A stretch of 64,000 bases of DNA from Zobellella endophytica (GTDB lineage: Bacteria; Pseudomonadota; Gammaproteobacteria; Enterobacterales; Aeromonadaceae): positions 124,001-188,000 of the forward strand of contig NZ_PXYG01000002.1 in the NCBI RefSeq assembly GCF_003012775.1, in the 5' to 3' direction. The first letter of the stretch is position 1, and each line of letters begins with the position of its first letter. Made by a program: the position numbers and the translations under genes. The notes beneath the pieces were generated by a model. That model worked only from the letters and a program-made list of their open reading frames with translations, was not told where the DNA came from and did no database searches. Positions 8,383 to 15,800 of the stretch are shown piece after piece.

Positions 8383-11025
8383 TCACCGGCCGAAGGCAGG
8401 AAGAGGCGCCAACCGTATCCGCTCGATGACAACGGCAGGCTCGGGGTGGGAGAACAGATATCCCTGGTAAAGCAGGCAGCCGTTGTCCTGCAGCAGCGCG
8501 CGCTGGGCCGGGGTTTCAACCCCCTCCGCGATCACTTCCAGTTGCAGGCTGCCGGCCATGGCGATAATGGCCCGGATGATGTTGAGGCTGTTCTGGTCTG
8601 CGGGCAGCACCCGCACAAAGGACTGATCGACTTTCAACTGATCCAGGGGCAACTGCTGCAGGTAGTGCAGGGAAGAGTAGCCGGTCCCGAAATCATCGAT
8701 GGCGAAGCGGATACCGTATTTTTTCAGCGCCCGCATGCGTTCGATGGCCTTGGGCATGTCATCGAGCAGCATCGACTCGGTCAGTTCCAGTTTCAAGCGC
8801 CCCGGATCCGCCCCGGTCTCGCTCAGCAGCGCCAGCACATCATCCACGAAGCCGGGCTGATACAACTGGGCGGCGCTAATATTGACCGACAGGGAAAAAT
8901 CATCGAAGGCCGGCAGCCGGGCCCAGTGCGCCAGTTGCTCGCAGGCACGCCGCAACATGATACGATCGATGCGGGTCATCAGGCCGGCCGCCTCGGCCAC
9001 GTCGATAAAGGCTCCCGGTGCCAGCACGCCGCGCCGGGGGTGGCGCCAGCGTACCAGTGCCTCGGCCCCGACCATCCGGCCCCGGACATCGACCTGGGGT
9101 TGGAAATAGAGGCAGAATTCCCGCTCGGACAATCCCCGCAGTATGTCCTCTTCCAGCTGCAGACGCCGGGTGATGACTTCCTGCATCACGGGGTCGAAAA
9201 AACGCAGCTTACCCTTGCCCGCCGACTTGGCTTCATACATGGCCAGTTCGGCCTGCTGCAGCAGATCATCCGCCGTCTGACCGTGATCATCGAACATCAC
9301 CAGCCCCAGGCTGGCGCTGCCGCGCAGACTATGTATCTCATGCACATAGGGGCGCTCCAGTACTTCCAGCAGCTTGTGCCCGATGTGCTCCAGGCGAGCG
9401 GCGCTCTGGGCCGGTTGCTCCGACAGCTCCCCGAGCAACACCGCAAATTCGTCGCCACCCAGCCGGGCCACGGTATCGGTCTCGCGCACCACCTGATTCA
9501 GTCGCTGGGCGGCCTGTTGCAACAGTTGATCGCCAACCTGGTGCCCCCAGAGATCGTTGATATCCTTGAAGTTATCCAGATCGATGAAAATCAGCGCCCC
9601 TTGCCTGGCGCTGCGTGCACTCACCGCCTGGGCCTGCTTCAGCCGCTCGGCCAGCAAGCGCCGGTTGGGCAGTCCGGTCAGGGCGTCATAGAATGCCAGG
9701 TGGTTGATTTTTGCCTCATCTTCCTTGCGCTGGGAAATGTCGCTGATGGCGGCAACGTAATGGCTGATGCGCTCCCTCCCGTCCCTGACCGCGCTGATCG
9801 ATAGCCACTGGGGATAGATGTGGCCAGACTTGCGCTTGTTGTAAATTTCCCCCTGCCAATGGCCCTTGTCCCGGATCGTCTGCCACATCTGCCGGTAGAA
9901 CTCGGGCGAGTGCCGGCCCGAGCTGAACAGCCTGGGCGTCTGACCCACCACTTCCTCCGACGCGTAGCCGGTAATGTCGGTAAAGGCCCGGTTGACCCGC
10001 AGGATCCGGCTCTCGGCATCGGTAACCAGCATGCCCTGAAAGCTCTCGAAGGCCACGGCGGCAATACGCAACTCGGTTTCGTGCTTGACCCTGGCGCTGA
10101 TATCCCGGGTCAATACCACCACCGCCTGGCGGCCGCCGAAGTGCCCTTCCAGCGCCTGGGCCGTGCTTTCAACGGTGCGCCGGCCACCACAGGTCTCCAG
10201 TTCATACACCAGGGTGTTAACGCCTTGTCGACGCAGGGTTTGCCGGATGAACGCCAGCAACTGCTCCGCCTGGCCGGAGGCAAATACATCCGGCAGCCCG
10301 AGCCCGACCAGCTTCTCACCGGTGTCGGGCAACAGCGCCGGATTGGAGGCCATCACCTCCAGGTAACGACCCTCTTCGTCCATGACGAACATCAGGTCCG
10401 GCAGGGCGCCGGTGATGGCCTTGAGCCGCGATTCACTCGCGCGCAGCGCCTTCTGCTCCCGGTGGCGCTGCTCGGCGTCTTGCAGAATAAGGATCAACAT
10501 CAGGGTCAGCGGCACCATGCCCAGCAAAAAGGGCCAGCTCACCGACAGCAGCAGGACCCGTTCGTCCGCGTCCATCAGCGGCATGAGAAGTCCCAGGGTC
10601 GTCAGGTGCAGCACCAGCACTACAGGCAACAGCGCCACCGTGTCGAGCCGGGCCCGGCCATGAGCCACCGCGTGGCGCACCCCCAGCCCCATGGCCAGCG
10701 CCAGCGCCATATTAAGCATCCCCAGGCTGGCGCCCTCACCGCCGAGCCACCAGCGAAAGCCGCCGGCAAGCAAGGCCGCCATCGTTCCGGCAACTGGCCC
10801 GCCGAACAGCCCGGCCACGAACAGGACCGCATTACGGGCGTCCAGCAACACTCCCGGCGACACGGAAAAGGGCAGCAGCATGCAGGTGATGGCCGCCAGT
10901 CCGAACCAGAGTCCGGACGTCATCACCAGCAGCCGCGGATAGTCCTGTCCCCTGCGGATGTTGACCGTCAGCAGCCAGCCAAGGGCAAGGAGCAGAAAGG
11001 CTTGTTCAATAACGGATAGCAGCAT
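8383..11025 (-). CDS. Membrane PAS-GGDEF-EAL c-di-GMP enzyme
   Basis: The 880-residue protein begins with a 5TMR-LYT-like membrane domain (about residues 1-185; hydrophobic helices with RNAVLFVAGLFGGPVAG). Two PAS domains follow (about 200-310 and 315-440, the second with GRHSPEFYRQMWQTI), then a GGDEF domain with an intact RLGGDEFAVLL and an inhibitory-site RETD five residues before it. An EAL domain carries AEALVRWRHP, DDFGTGYSSLHYL and EGVET. Both cyclase and phosphodiesterase residues are present, so which activity dominates cannot be told. It converges with the cytochrome gene, 24 bases away. Confidence 0.92.
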   Translation of the reverse strand: MLLSVIEQAFLLLALGWLLTVNIRRGQDYPRLLVMTSGLWFGLAAITCMLLPFSVSPGVLLDARNAVLFVAGLFGGPVAGTMAALLAGGFRWWLGGEGASLGMLNMALALAMGLGVRHAVAHGRARLDTVALLPVVLVLHLTTLGLLMPLMDADERVLLLSVSWPFLLGMVPLTLMLILILQDAEQRHREQKALRASESRLKAITGALPDLMFVMDEEGRYLEVMASNPALLPDTGEKLVGLGLPDVFASGQAEQLLAFIRQTLRRQGVNTLVYELETCGGRRTVESTAQALEGHFGGRQAVVVLTRDISARVKHETELRIAAVAFESFQGMLVTDAESRILRVNRAFTDITGYASEEVVGQTPRLFSSGRHSPEFYRQMWQTIRDKGHWQGEIYNKRKSGHIYPQWLSISAVRDGRERISHYVAAISDISQRKEDEAKINHLAFYDALTGLPNRRLLAERLKQAQAVSARSARQGALIFIDLDNFKDINDLWGHQVGDQLLQQAAQRLNQVVRETDTVARLGGDEFAVLLGELSEQPAQSAARLEHIGHKLLEVLERPYVHEIHSLRGSASLGLVMFDDHGQTADDLLQQAELAMYEAKSAGKGKLRFFDPVMQEVITRRLQLEEDILRGLSEREFCLYFQPQVDVRGRMVGAEALVRWRHPRRGVLAPGAFIDVAEAAGLMTRIDRIMLRRACEQLAHWARLPAFDDFSLSVNISAAQLYQPGFVDDVLALLSETGADPGRLKLELTESMLLDDMPKAIERMRALKKYGIRFAIDDFGTGYSSLHYLQQLPLDQLKVDQSFVRVLPADQNSLNIIRAIIAMAGSLQLEVIAEGVETPAQRALLQDNGCLLYQGYLFSHPEPAVVIERIRLAPLPAFGR

Positions 11026-11360
11026 GGGGTCGGGGCCGCAGCAGAGTGAGTCGATACGGTTCGCCTGGAGCCAGGCAGACCTTTCTTTGTGTTAACAGGC
11101 GCGAATAAAGCGGCGGCAGTGTAACAGAACCACGCCGGGATCCCCACACAAAACAGGGGGATAAACCGCCGGTCTCAGGCCGGGCCGGACACGGTTTTTA
11201 TGGCGAACCGCCACCGTATTTCCCCGATACAGGAAAACGAGGCCGCCGACTGGAATGACCTCATCAGCATACCCTTTTCGCCACTATCGCCGCTTTTTGC
11301 ATAGACTGAATATCGGTTCCGGGTGGCTAGCCGGCCGCCGCCAGATAAAAGGAGAACCCG
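11026..11360 (+). other. Divergent intergenic region, 335 bases
   Basis: This gap between the divergent c-di-GMP enzyme and M14 peptidase genes must hold both promoters. I see no clear sigma-70 pair, operator or conserved RNA. The peptidase ribosome-binding site AAGGAG lies at its right end (11349-11354). Confidence 0.5.
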
Positions 11361-12395
11361 ATGCCCGCAGCCCCGCCATCTTCCCTGCCAGAGCTCGACC
11401 GGCTGGCCGAGCTGGCCGCCCGGGCCGGCGCCCACGCCCGGCTGGAAACGCTGGCACGGGTCGGTAACGCCCGGCATGAGCTGCCGGTCCAGTTGCTGCA
11501 TCTGGGCTCGCGGGATCCCGCCGCACCGGCGCTGGGGTTGTTCGGCGGTGTCCATGGCGTGGAGCGCATCGGCACCGAAGTGGTGCTGTCCTACCTGCAT
11601 TCCCTGGTGGCCAGCCTGGGCTGGTCAGGCCTGACCCATCGCCTGCTGGAGCAGGTCAGCCTGATCTTCATGCCGGTGGTCAATCCGGTCGGGCTGGCCC
11701 GGGCCAGCCGCTGCAACGGCAACGGGGTGGATCTCATGCGCAACGGCCCGCTCGATGCCCGCGAGCCGGTCGGCTGGCCCCTGGGCGGGCAGCGCCTGAG
11801 CCGGCATCTGCCCTGGTATCGCGGACAGGGGCTGGAGCCCGAGTCCGAGGCGCTGTGCTCGGCGGTCGCCCGATACCTGGTCGGGCGCCCCTTCAGCCTG
11901 GCGCTGGACTGCCATTCCGGCTACGGCCGGCGCGATCGCCTCTGGTTCCCCTTCGCCGGCAGCCGGCAACCGCCTCCCCGGCTGCCGGAGATCCTGGCCC
12001 TGCGGGAGCTGTTCCTGGCCGCCTACCCCAATCACAACTATTACGATATCGAGCCCCAGTGGCTGCACTACATGGCCCATGGGGATCTGTGGGATCACCT
12101 CACCTTGCAGCACCGGCACCGGCCCGGCGTCTTTCTTTCCTTTACCCTGGAGATGGGTTCCTGGCTGTGGGTACGCAAAAACCCGCTGCAGCTGCTGCAT
12201 TTTACCGGCCTGTTCAACCCGGTGAAGCCCCATCGTCATCAACGGGTCTTGCGCCGGCACCTGATCCTGATCGACTTTCTGGTGCGGGCGGTGGAAGGCT
12301 ATCGGCTCTGGCTGCCGGATGCCGACGCGGCCGGGCCCCTGTACCGCCAGGCGATGGCACTGTGGTTCGGCAACGGTTCCCCGGGGCCGGACTGA
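11361..12395 (+). CDS. M14 family zinc carboxypeptidase-like protein
   Basis: The 344-residue protein fits the M14 / succinylglutamate desuccinylase-like metallopeptidase fold. The zinc motif HGVERIG (HxxE) lies near residue 56, the substrate-binding segment NPVGLARASRCNGNGVDLMR near 108, the third zinc ligand in DCHSGYG near 180, and a candidate catalytic Glu in FTLEMGSW near 262. No signal peptide is visible, so it is probably cytosolic. AAGGAG precedes the ATG. Exact substrate is unknown; peptide trimming or deacylation are both possible. It is alone, converging with the lipoprotein gene. Confidence 0.75.
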   Translation: MPAAPPSSLPELDRLAELAARAGAHARLETLARVGNARHELPVQLLHLGSRDPAAPALGLFGGVHGVERIGTEVVLSYLHSLVASLGWSGLTHRLLEQVSLIFMPVVNPVGLARASRCNGNGVDLMRNGPLDAREPVGWPLGGQRLSRHLPWYRGQGLEPESEALCSAVARYLVGRPFSLALDCHSGYGRRDRLWFPFAGSRQPPPRLPEILALRELFLAAYPNHNYYDIEPQWLHYMAHGDLWDHLTLQHRHRPGVFLSFTLEMGSWLWVRKNPLQLLHFTGLFNPVKPHRHQRVLRRHLILIDFLVRAVEGYRLWLPDADAAGPLYRQAMALWFGNGSPGPD

Positions 12396-12404
12396 GCGGG
12401 GCCA

Positions 12405-12431
12405 ATAAAAAACGGGCGCCGCCCGGCGCCC
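12405..12431 (-). terminator. Terminator of the lipoprotein/Hint transcription unit
   Basis: GGGCGCC (12414-12420), loop GCCC, GGCGCCC (12425-12431). Reading the minus strand the stem is followed by a T-rich run (complement of AATAAAAAA at 12404-12412). It may also stop transcripts from the M14 gene. Confidence 0.85.
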
Positions 12432-12441
12432 GCCTTAACAT

Positions 12442-12825
12442 TCAGGGCGCCGGCGTCGGTACCGGGATCCAGATACCGTCGCCGTTGCGGCAGGCGGTAT
12501 CTAGGTAGCTTTCGCTGTGTTCCCCCAGCACCAGCCGCTCCCGATAGTGCCGGCAATAATGCCCGGAGCGGCTGACGTAGGTGTCAAGCGGGGTAATGCT
12601 GCCGCTGTTGCCGCTGTCCTGGTTGTACCAGCCGATCGGGGTTTCGCTGGGTGCCGTTTCCAGCGCCCGCTGCACCGCCCGATCCGCCTGTGCCACGTCG
12701 CCGTCGGTCATCGCCAGGTACAGCGGTGTTCCCGACCCCATACCGGTGGCGCCGCAACCGGCCACCAGGACCGGCAGCAGCAGGCCAAACCCCCCTCTCG
12801 TTTTCCTCATACCCTGCCTCGTCAT
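12442..12825 (-). CDS. Lipoprotein with RT0821/Lpp0805-like surface-antigen domain
   Basis: The 127-residue protein has a basic start, a hydrophobic stretch and the lipobox LVAGC (Cys about residue 24), so it should be lipid-anchored in the envelope. Residues 77-120 contain ITPLDTY, YCRHY and ACRNGDGIW, the pattern of the RT0821/Lpp0805 surface protein family (17-kDa antigen-like), together with the preceding WYNQDSGNSGS. The same domain, with the two cysteines 21 residues apart, occurs in the anti-sigma factor at 15058-15720. Its start lies 2 bases after the stop of the Hint gene, so they form one unit; Met6 (12810) is an alternative start with a better upstream GAGG. Confidence 0.8.
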   Translation of the reverse strand: MTRQGMRKTRGGFGLLLPVLVAGCGATGMGSGTPLYLAMTDGDVAQADRAVQRALETAPSETPIGWYNQDSGNSGSITPLDTYVSRSGHYCRHYRERLVLGEHSESYLDTACRNGDGIWIPVPTPAP

Positions 12826-12827
12826 GC

Positions 12828-14258
12828 TCAGGAGCCGCTGTTGTCATCGCGCCAGTTGCGCTGGATCAGCTCCATCTCCTGTTCCGGCGTCAGGGCCGGG
12901 CCGGACGGAGAGAAATCGTCCGCGCCGTGGCCACCACGCCGCCGTCCCTGGTCATCCATGCCATCATCGTCATCGGGCCCGAGCTGCATCCGGACCCGCT
13001 CGCGCAGCAGGTTGCCCTCGGCATCGAAGCGCAGGTCGCTGCGTTCACGGCTGAAATCCGGGGCATCCTCCTCGCCAAGCCGCACCTCGGTGCGTTCGCG
13101 CAGCAGGTTGCCGTCTTCATCGAAACGCCGATCCAGCCGCTCCCGACTGAAATCCGCCGTGCCCTCCACCCCGGAGCGGCTCTCGGTACGTTCCCGCAGC
13201 AGGCTGCCGTCGTCATTAAAACGCAGATCGCTGCGCTCACGGCTGAAGTCGGCAGTCCCTTCCACCCCCTCGCGGATATCGGTCCGTTCACGAATCAGGT
13301 TACCGGCCTCGTCGAAGCGCTGCTCGATCCGTTCCCGCCGAAACTCCGGCGTTCCTTCCACCCCGGTGCGGACATCGCTACGCATCCGGTCCACTTCCTG
13401 GGCATGCTCGCCGCGCCCGCGGCCCCGGCCACTGTTGTCGTCACCATCGCCGTCATCACTGCCTCGGCCACTGTTGTCGTCGCCACCGCCGTCGTCGCTA
13501 CCCCGGCCCCGGCCACCGTTGTCATCGCCACCGCCGTCATCACTGCCCCGGCTGCTTCCGCCACTGGAACCACTGCCGCCACCCTCACCACCACTGCCAC
13601 TGCTGCCACCATCTCCTCCTTTATTGTGGACCAGGAAGCCATCCGCGATATAGGTGTGGTTGCCATCCAGCAGCAGGTTGTAGACGGTCAGCCCCGGCTT
13701 CCCGGCGATCGACTCGATCACCTCCAGTAACTGGGTCTCGAATACCAGTTCGAGCTCGGGTGCCAAGGCCAGGTTGCCCTGGCTCTGCGGCATAGGGCGC
13801 GGCTGACCCCGTACCAGCCGATCGCCGATCCCCAAGGGCTCCACCGACAGTCGTGCGTTTTCCTGCGCCGTCATCCTTGGATCCAGGGACTTCCAGCCTT
13901 GCGGGGTACGGAAGGGATGCTCGGCGGTCACGAAGTGGGTACTGCCGTTGAGGGAGTACAGCCGACGTCCGGCCAGCGGCACCCGCTCGACGCCGATGAC
14001 CCTGTTGATCCGGCCGTGCTCTCCCCACACCCGCTGGCCTACCCGGATCCGCTCTATCGGCAGTGTACTGCCATCCGCCATCAGGACCAGGGTACCCGCG
14101 ATAAAGCAGGACTTGGCGTAGGCCGCGGCGGGATAGTTTAAGGTTCCGCTCTGCTCGTCGTAGGACGGCGGCCCCGCCATCAGCAGGAGGGCAAGCGCAC
14201 TGCAGGCGGCCACGTGCATCACCGGTGCCCTGCCGGGAATAAATTTTTTCTTCAGCAT
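12828..14258 (-). CDS. Secreted Hint-domain protein with four 32-residue repeats
   Basis: This 476-residue protein begins with a signal peptide or membrane anchor (about residues 1-29, core AACSALALLLMAG). Residues 51-212 form a Hint domain of intein/hedgehog/polymorphic-toxin type: the nucleophile Cys51 in SCFIAGTLVLMADG, block-B His114 in FVTAEHPF, and the C-terminal HN pair (211-212) in IADGFLVHNKG. A Gly/Ser/Asp/Arg-rich linker follows (213-283), then four tandem 32-residue repeats (293-420) with a core like GVEGTADFSRER and FDEDGNLLRERT, then a charged tail. Cys, His and Asn together suggest self-cleavage. Lys after Asn212 makes full protein splicing unlikely. The start is the ATG preceded by AGGGGTG; the open frame extends further upstream without family support. 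Confidence 0.8.
   Translation of the reverse strand: MLKKKFIPGRAPVMHVAACSALALLLMAGPPSYDEQSGTLNYPAAAYAKSCFIAGTLVLMADGSTLPIERIRVGQRVWGEHGRINRVIGVERVPLAGRRLYSLNGSTHFVTAEHPFRTPQGWKSLDPRMTAQENARLSVEPLGIGDRLVRGQPRPMPQSQGNLALAPELELVFETQLLEVIESIAGKPGLTVYNLLLDGNHTYIADGFLVHNKGGDGGSSGSGGEGGGSGSSGGSSRGSDDGGGDDNGGRGRGSDDGGGDDNSGRGSDDGDGDDNSGRGRGRGEHAQEVDRMRSDVRTGVEGTPEFRRERIEQRFDEAGNLIRERTDIREGVEGTADFSRERSDLRFNDDGSLLRERTESRSGVEGTADFSRERLDRRFDEDGNLLRERTEVRLGEEDAPDFSRERSDLRFDAEGNLLRERVRMQLGPDDDDGMDDQGRRRGGHGADDFSPSGPALTPEQEMELIQRNWRDDNSGS
12999..13382 (-). repeat. Four 96-bp in-frame tandem repeats in the Hint gene
   Basis: Each unit encodes exactly 32 residues (protein positions 293-324, 325-356, 357-388, 389-420). 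The DNA copies are clearly related (for example GTTCGGATTCG-like ends and recurring CGTTCACGGCTGAA) but diverged, so the repeat number is probably fixed by function rather than recent slippage. The fourth unit is the most diverged (GEEDAPDF instead of GVEGTADF). Confidence 0.9.
13420..13545 (-). repeat. Low-complexity repeats coding the Gly/Asp/Ser linker
   Basis: Three imperfect copies coding for RGSDDG, GDDN and GRG (protein about 237-280) lie in tandem. In the DNA, CCACTGTTGTCGTC and CACCGCCGTC recur. The linker is strongly acidic with regular Arg, which suggests a flexible, possibly calcium-binding spacer. Confidence 0.8.
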
Positions 14259-14507
14259 GATATTCACCCCTGTTAACCCGGCGCTCAGCCACCCGACCGG
14301 GCGCTCTATGGTAACAACAGCCCAGCGGCCGATTTCATCCCGGCCGGATTCTCTTTTTTTGTCCGGGCTACCACACTGAATAAATCGTAACCACAGGGAT
14401 GGATAAGCCGGCCCAGGTGTTGTTATTCGAAAGCGCACCACGCGCGGCAGATGACGGTGGCCGCATGACAGCAGGGAGAAGCCGATGGCTGAGAGCGGAA
14501 CGAGATC
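14259..14507 (+). other. Divergent promoter region of Hint gene and ECF sigma gene
   Basis: These 249 bases separate the two start codons and should hold promoters in both directions. GTAACC occurs at 14390-14395 in plus orientation and GGTAACA at 14310-14316. I could not find a convincing ECF-type -35/-10 pair shared by both sides. Confidence 0.4.
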
Positions 14508-15071
14508 ATGCAACCGGAGATAGAGTCCGATATCAGGACGCAACTGGTCGGTTTGCAGCCGCGCCTGCGGCGTTTCGCCCTGGGCCTGACAGGCTCCCTG
14601 GACGAGGCGGATGAGCTGGTGCAATGTGCCTACGAGCGTGCACTGAGCCACCTGGATCAATGGCAGCAGGGCAGTCGGCTGGACAGCTGGATGTTTCGCA
14701 TCATTCAGAATCTGTGGCTCAACCAGCTCAGGGCCAACCGGGTACGCCGCCCAGCGGAAAACGTCGATCCGGAGGTGCTGGGCGGTGAGCTGGAAGAGGC
14801 CAGTTGGGAAACCAGCCTGCTGTTGCGCCGGATGCGGCAGGGCCTGCAACGCCTGCCCGGCGACCAGCGCCTGGCCCTTATGCTGGTGGTGGTGGAGGGG
14901 CTGTCCTACAAGGATGCGGCCACGGTGATGGAGCTGCCGGTCGGTACCCTCACCAGCCGCTTGGGACGGGCGCGTAAGGCATTGAGCGACATACTCAATG
15001 GCCGGCCCGGCCTGTGCGGTGACGGCAGGCGCGAACGCGGTAACAAGGGAGGCGATGATGAACGAGATTGA
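14508..15071 (+). CDS. ECF-family RNA polymerase sigma factor
   Basis: The 187-residue protein has both ECF regions. Region 2 runs from GLTGSLDEADELVQCAYERA to SWMFRIIQNLWLNQLRANRV (about 25-85). Region 4 has LPGDQRLALMLVVVEGLSYK, the helix-turn-helix DAATVMELPVGTLTSRLGRA (about 115-170) and no extra C-terminal domain. It directs RNA polymerase to a small set of promoters when its anti-sigma partner is inactivated. That partner overlaps its 3' end. The divergent Hint-protein operon is the natural candidate target, but this is inference. The subgroup cannot be assigned by eye. Confidence 0.92.
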   Translation: MQPEIESDIRTQLVGLQPRLRRFALGLTGSLDEADELVQCAYERALSHLDQWQQGSRLDSWMFRIIQNLWLNQLRANRVRRPAENVDPEVLGGELEEASWETSLLLRRMRQGLQRLPGDQRLALMLVVVEGLSYKDAATVMELPVGTLTSRLGRARKALSDILNGRPGLCGDGRRERGNKGGDDERD

Positions 15072-15720
15072 TGACCTGACCCTGATGGCCTACCTCGATG
15101 GTGAGCTGGACGCCGCGGAGCACGCTCGGATACGCCGGGCCCTGGCCGCCGATCCGGCGGCACGGCAACGGCTGGACTGCCTGCAGGAACAGGATGCTCT
15201 GGTAGGGGCAATGTTGAACGAAGCCCTGACCACGCCCATGCCGCCGCTCAGGGCCTTGCACGCGGCGGGAGCCGGCTCCCGGCCGGGCTGGCGCCGGGCC
15301 TGGGCATCCTGGTTCCGTCCCTGGCTGCGCCCGGCCCAGTGGCTGCCGCTGCTGGTGATGCTCGCCGTGGCCGGCACCCTGGGCGGTCTCGTCGGCCATG
15401 AACAGGGCCTGGGGCAAGCGGGCCGGTTGCAGGCAGAGGCCAATGGGCTGCCCCCGCCTCCATTGTCCCGCCCCCACCGGGAGTTGAGCCGGGCGCTGGA
15501 AACCGGGCTCAGCGGGCAACACCTCTCCTGGGAGCGACCCGAGCTCGGCCTGCGCGGCCAGGTCATGCCGGTGCGCACCTACCAGACCGAAGGGGGCATC
15601 TATTGCCGCGAGTTCGTGGAGGAACGCCTGACCGCCACCGAACGCATCAGTCTGCAAGGCATCGCCTGCCGTACCGACACCGGCTGGCAGCTGCGCCAGC
15701 AGCGAAGCCAGGTATTCTAG
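15058..15720 (+). CDS. Membrane anti-sigma factor with surface-antigen-like sensor domain
   Basis: The 220-residue protein has a cytosolic anti-sigma region (MNEIDDLTLMAYLDGELDAA to about residue 55), a single membrane helix (about 94-115, QWLPLLVMLAVAGTLGGLVG) and a periplasmic part. The latter ends in VMPVRTY, YCREF and ACRTDTGW, which matches the domain of the lipoprotein at 12442-12825. The two cysteines (about 183 and 204) could form a disulfide in the periplasm. Start: AAGGGAGGCG precedes two consecutive ATGs; 15058 has the better spacing. It overlaps the sigma gene by 14 bases, which implies coupled translation. Confidence 0.88.
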   Translation: MNEIDDLTLMAYLDGELDAAEHARIRRALAADPAARQRLDCLQEQDALVGAMLNEALTTPMPPLRALHAAGAGSRPGWRRAWASWFRPWLRPAQWLPLLVMLAVAGTLGGLVGHEQGLGQAGRLQAEANGLPPPPLSRPHRELSRALETGLSGQHLSWERPELGLRGQVMPVRTYQTEGGIYCREFVEERLTATERISLQGIACRTDTGWQLRQQRSQVF

Positions 15721-15800
15721 TCACGGTGCCGCCCCCGGCACCGGACTCGCTATTGTCGTCGTGGCGGCTAGAATACGATAAAAAATCAGGGCAACCCCAA

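Noticed and set aside
12999-13382. CRISPR array
   Set aside because: Repeats are 96 bases, coding in frame, without spacers of the right size and with no cas genes.
12517-13730. Plus-strand frames rich in Ser, Arg and Pro opposite the Hint gene
   Set aside because: These low-complexity products come from reading the repeat and linker DNA backwards. The minus-strand Hint protein has ordered domains, a signal peptide and a ribosome-binding site.
14259-14849. N-terminal extension of the Hint protein frame
   Set aside because: The open frame runs opposite the ECF sigma gene and the added residues have no signal peptide or domain. ATG 14258 is followed at once by a secretion signal.
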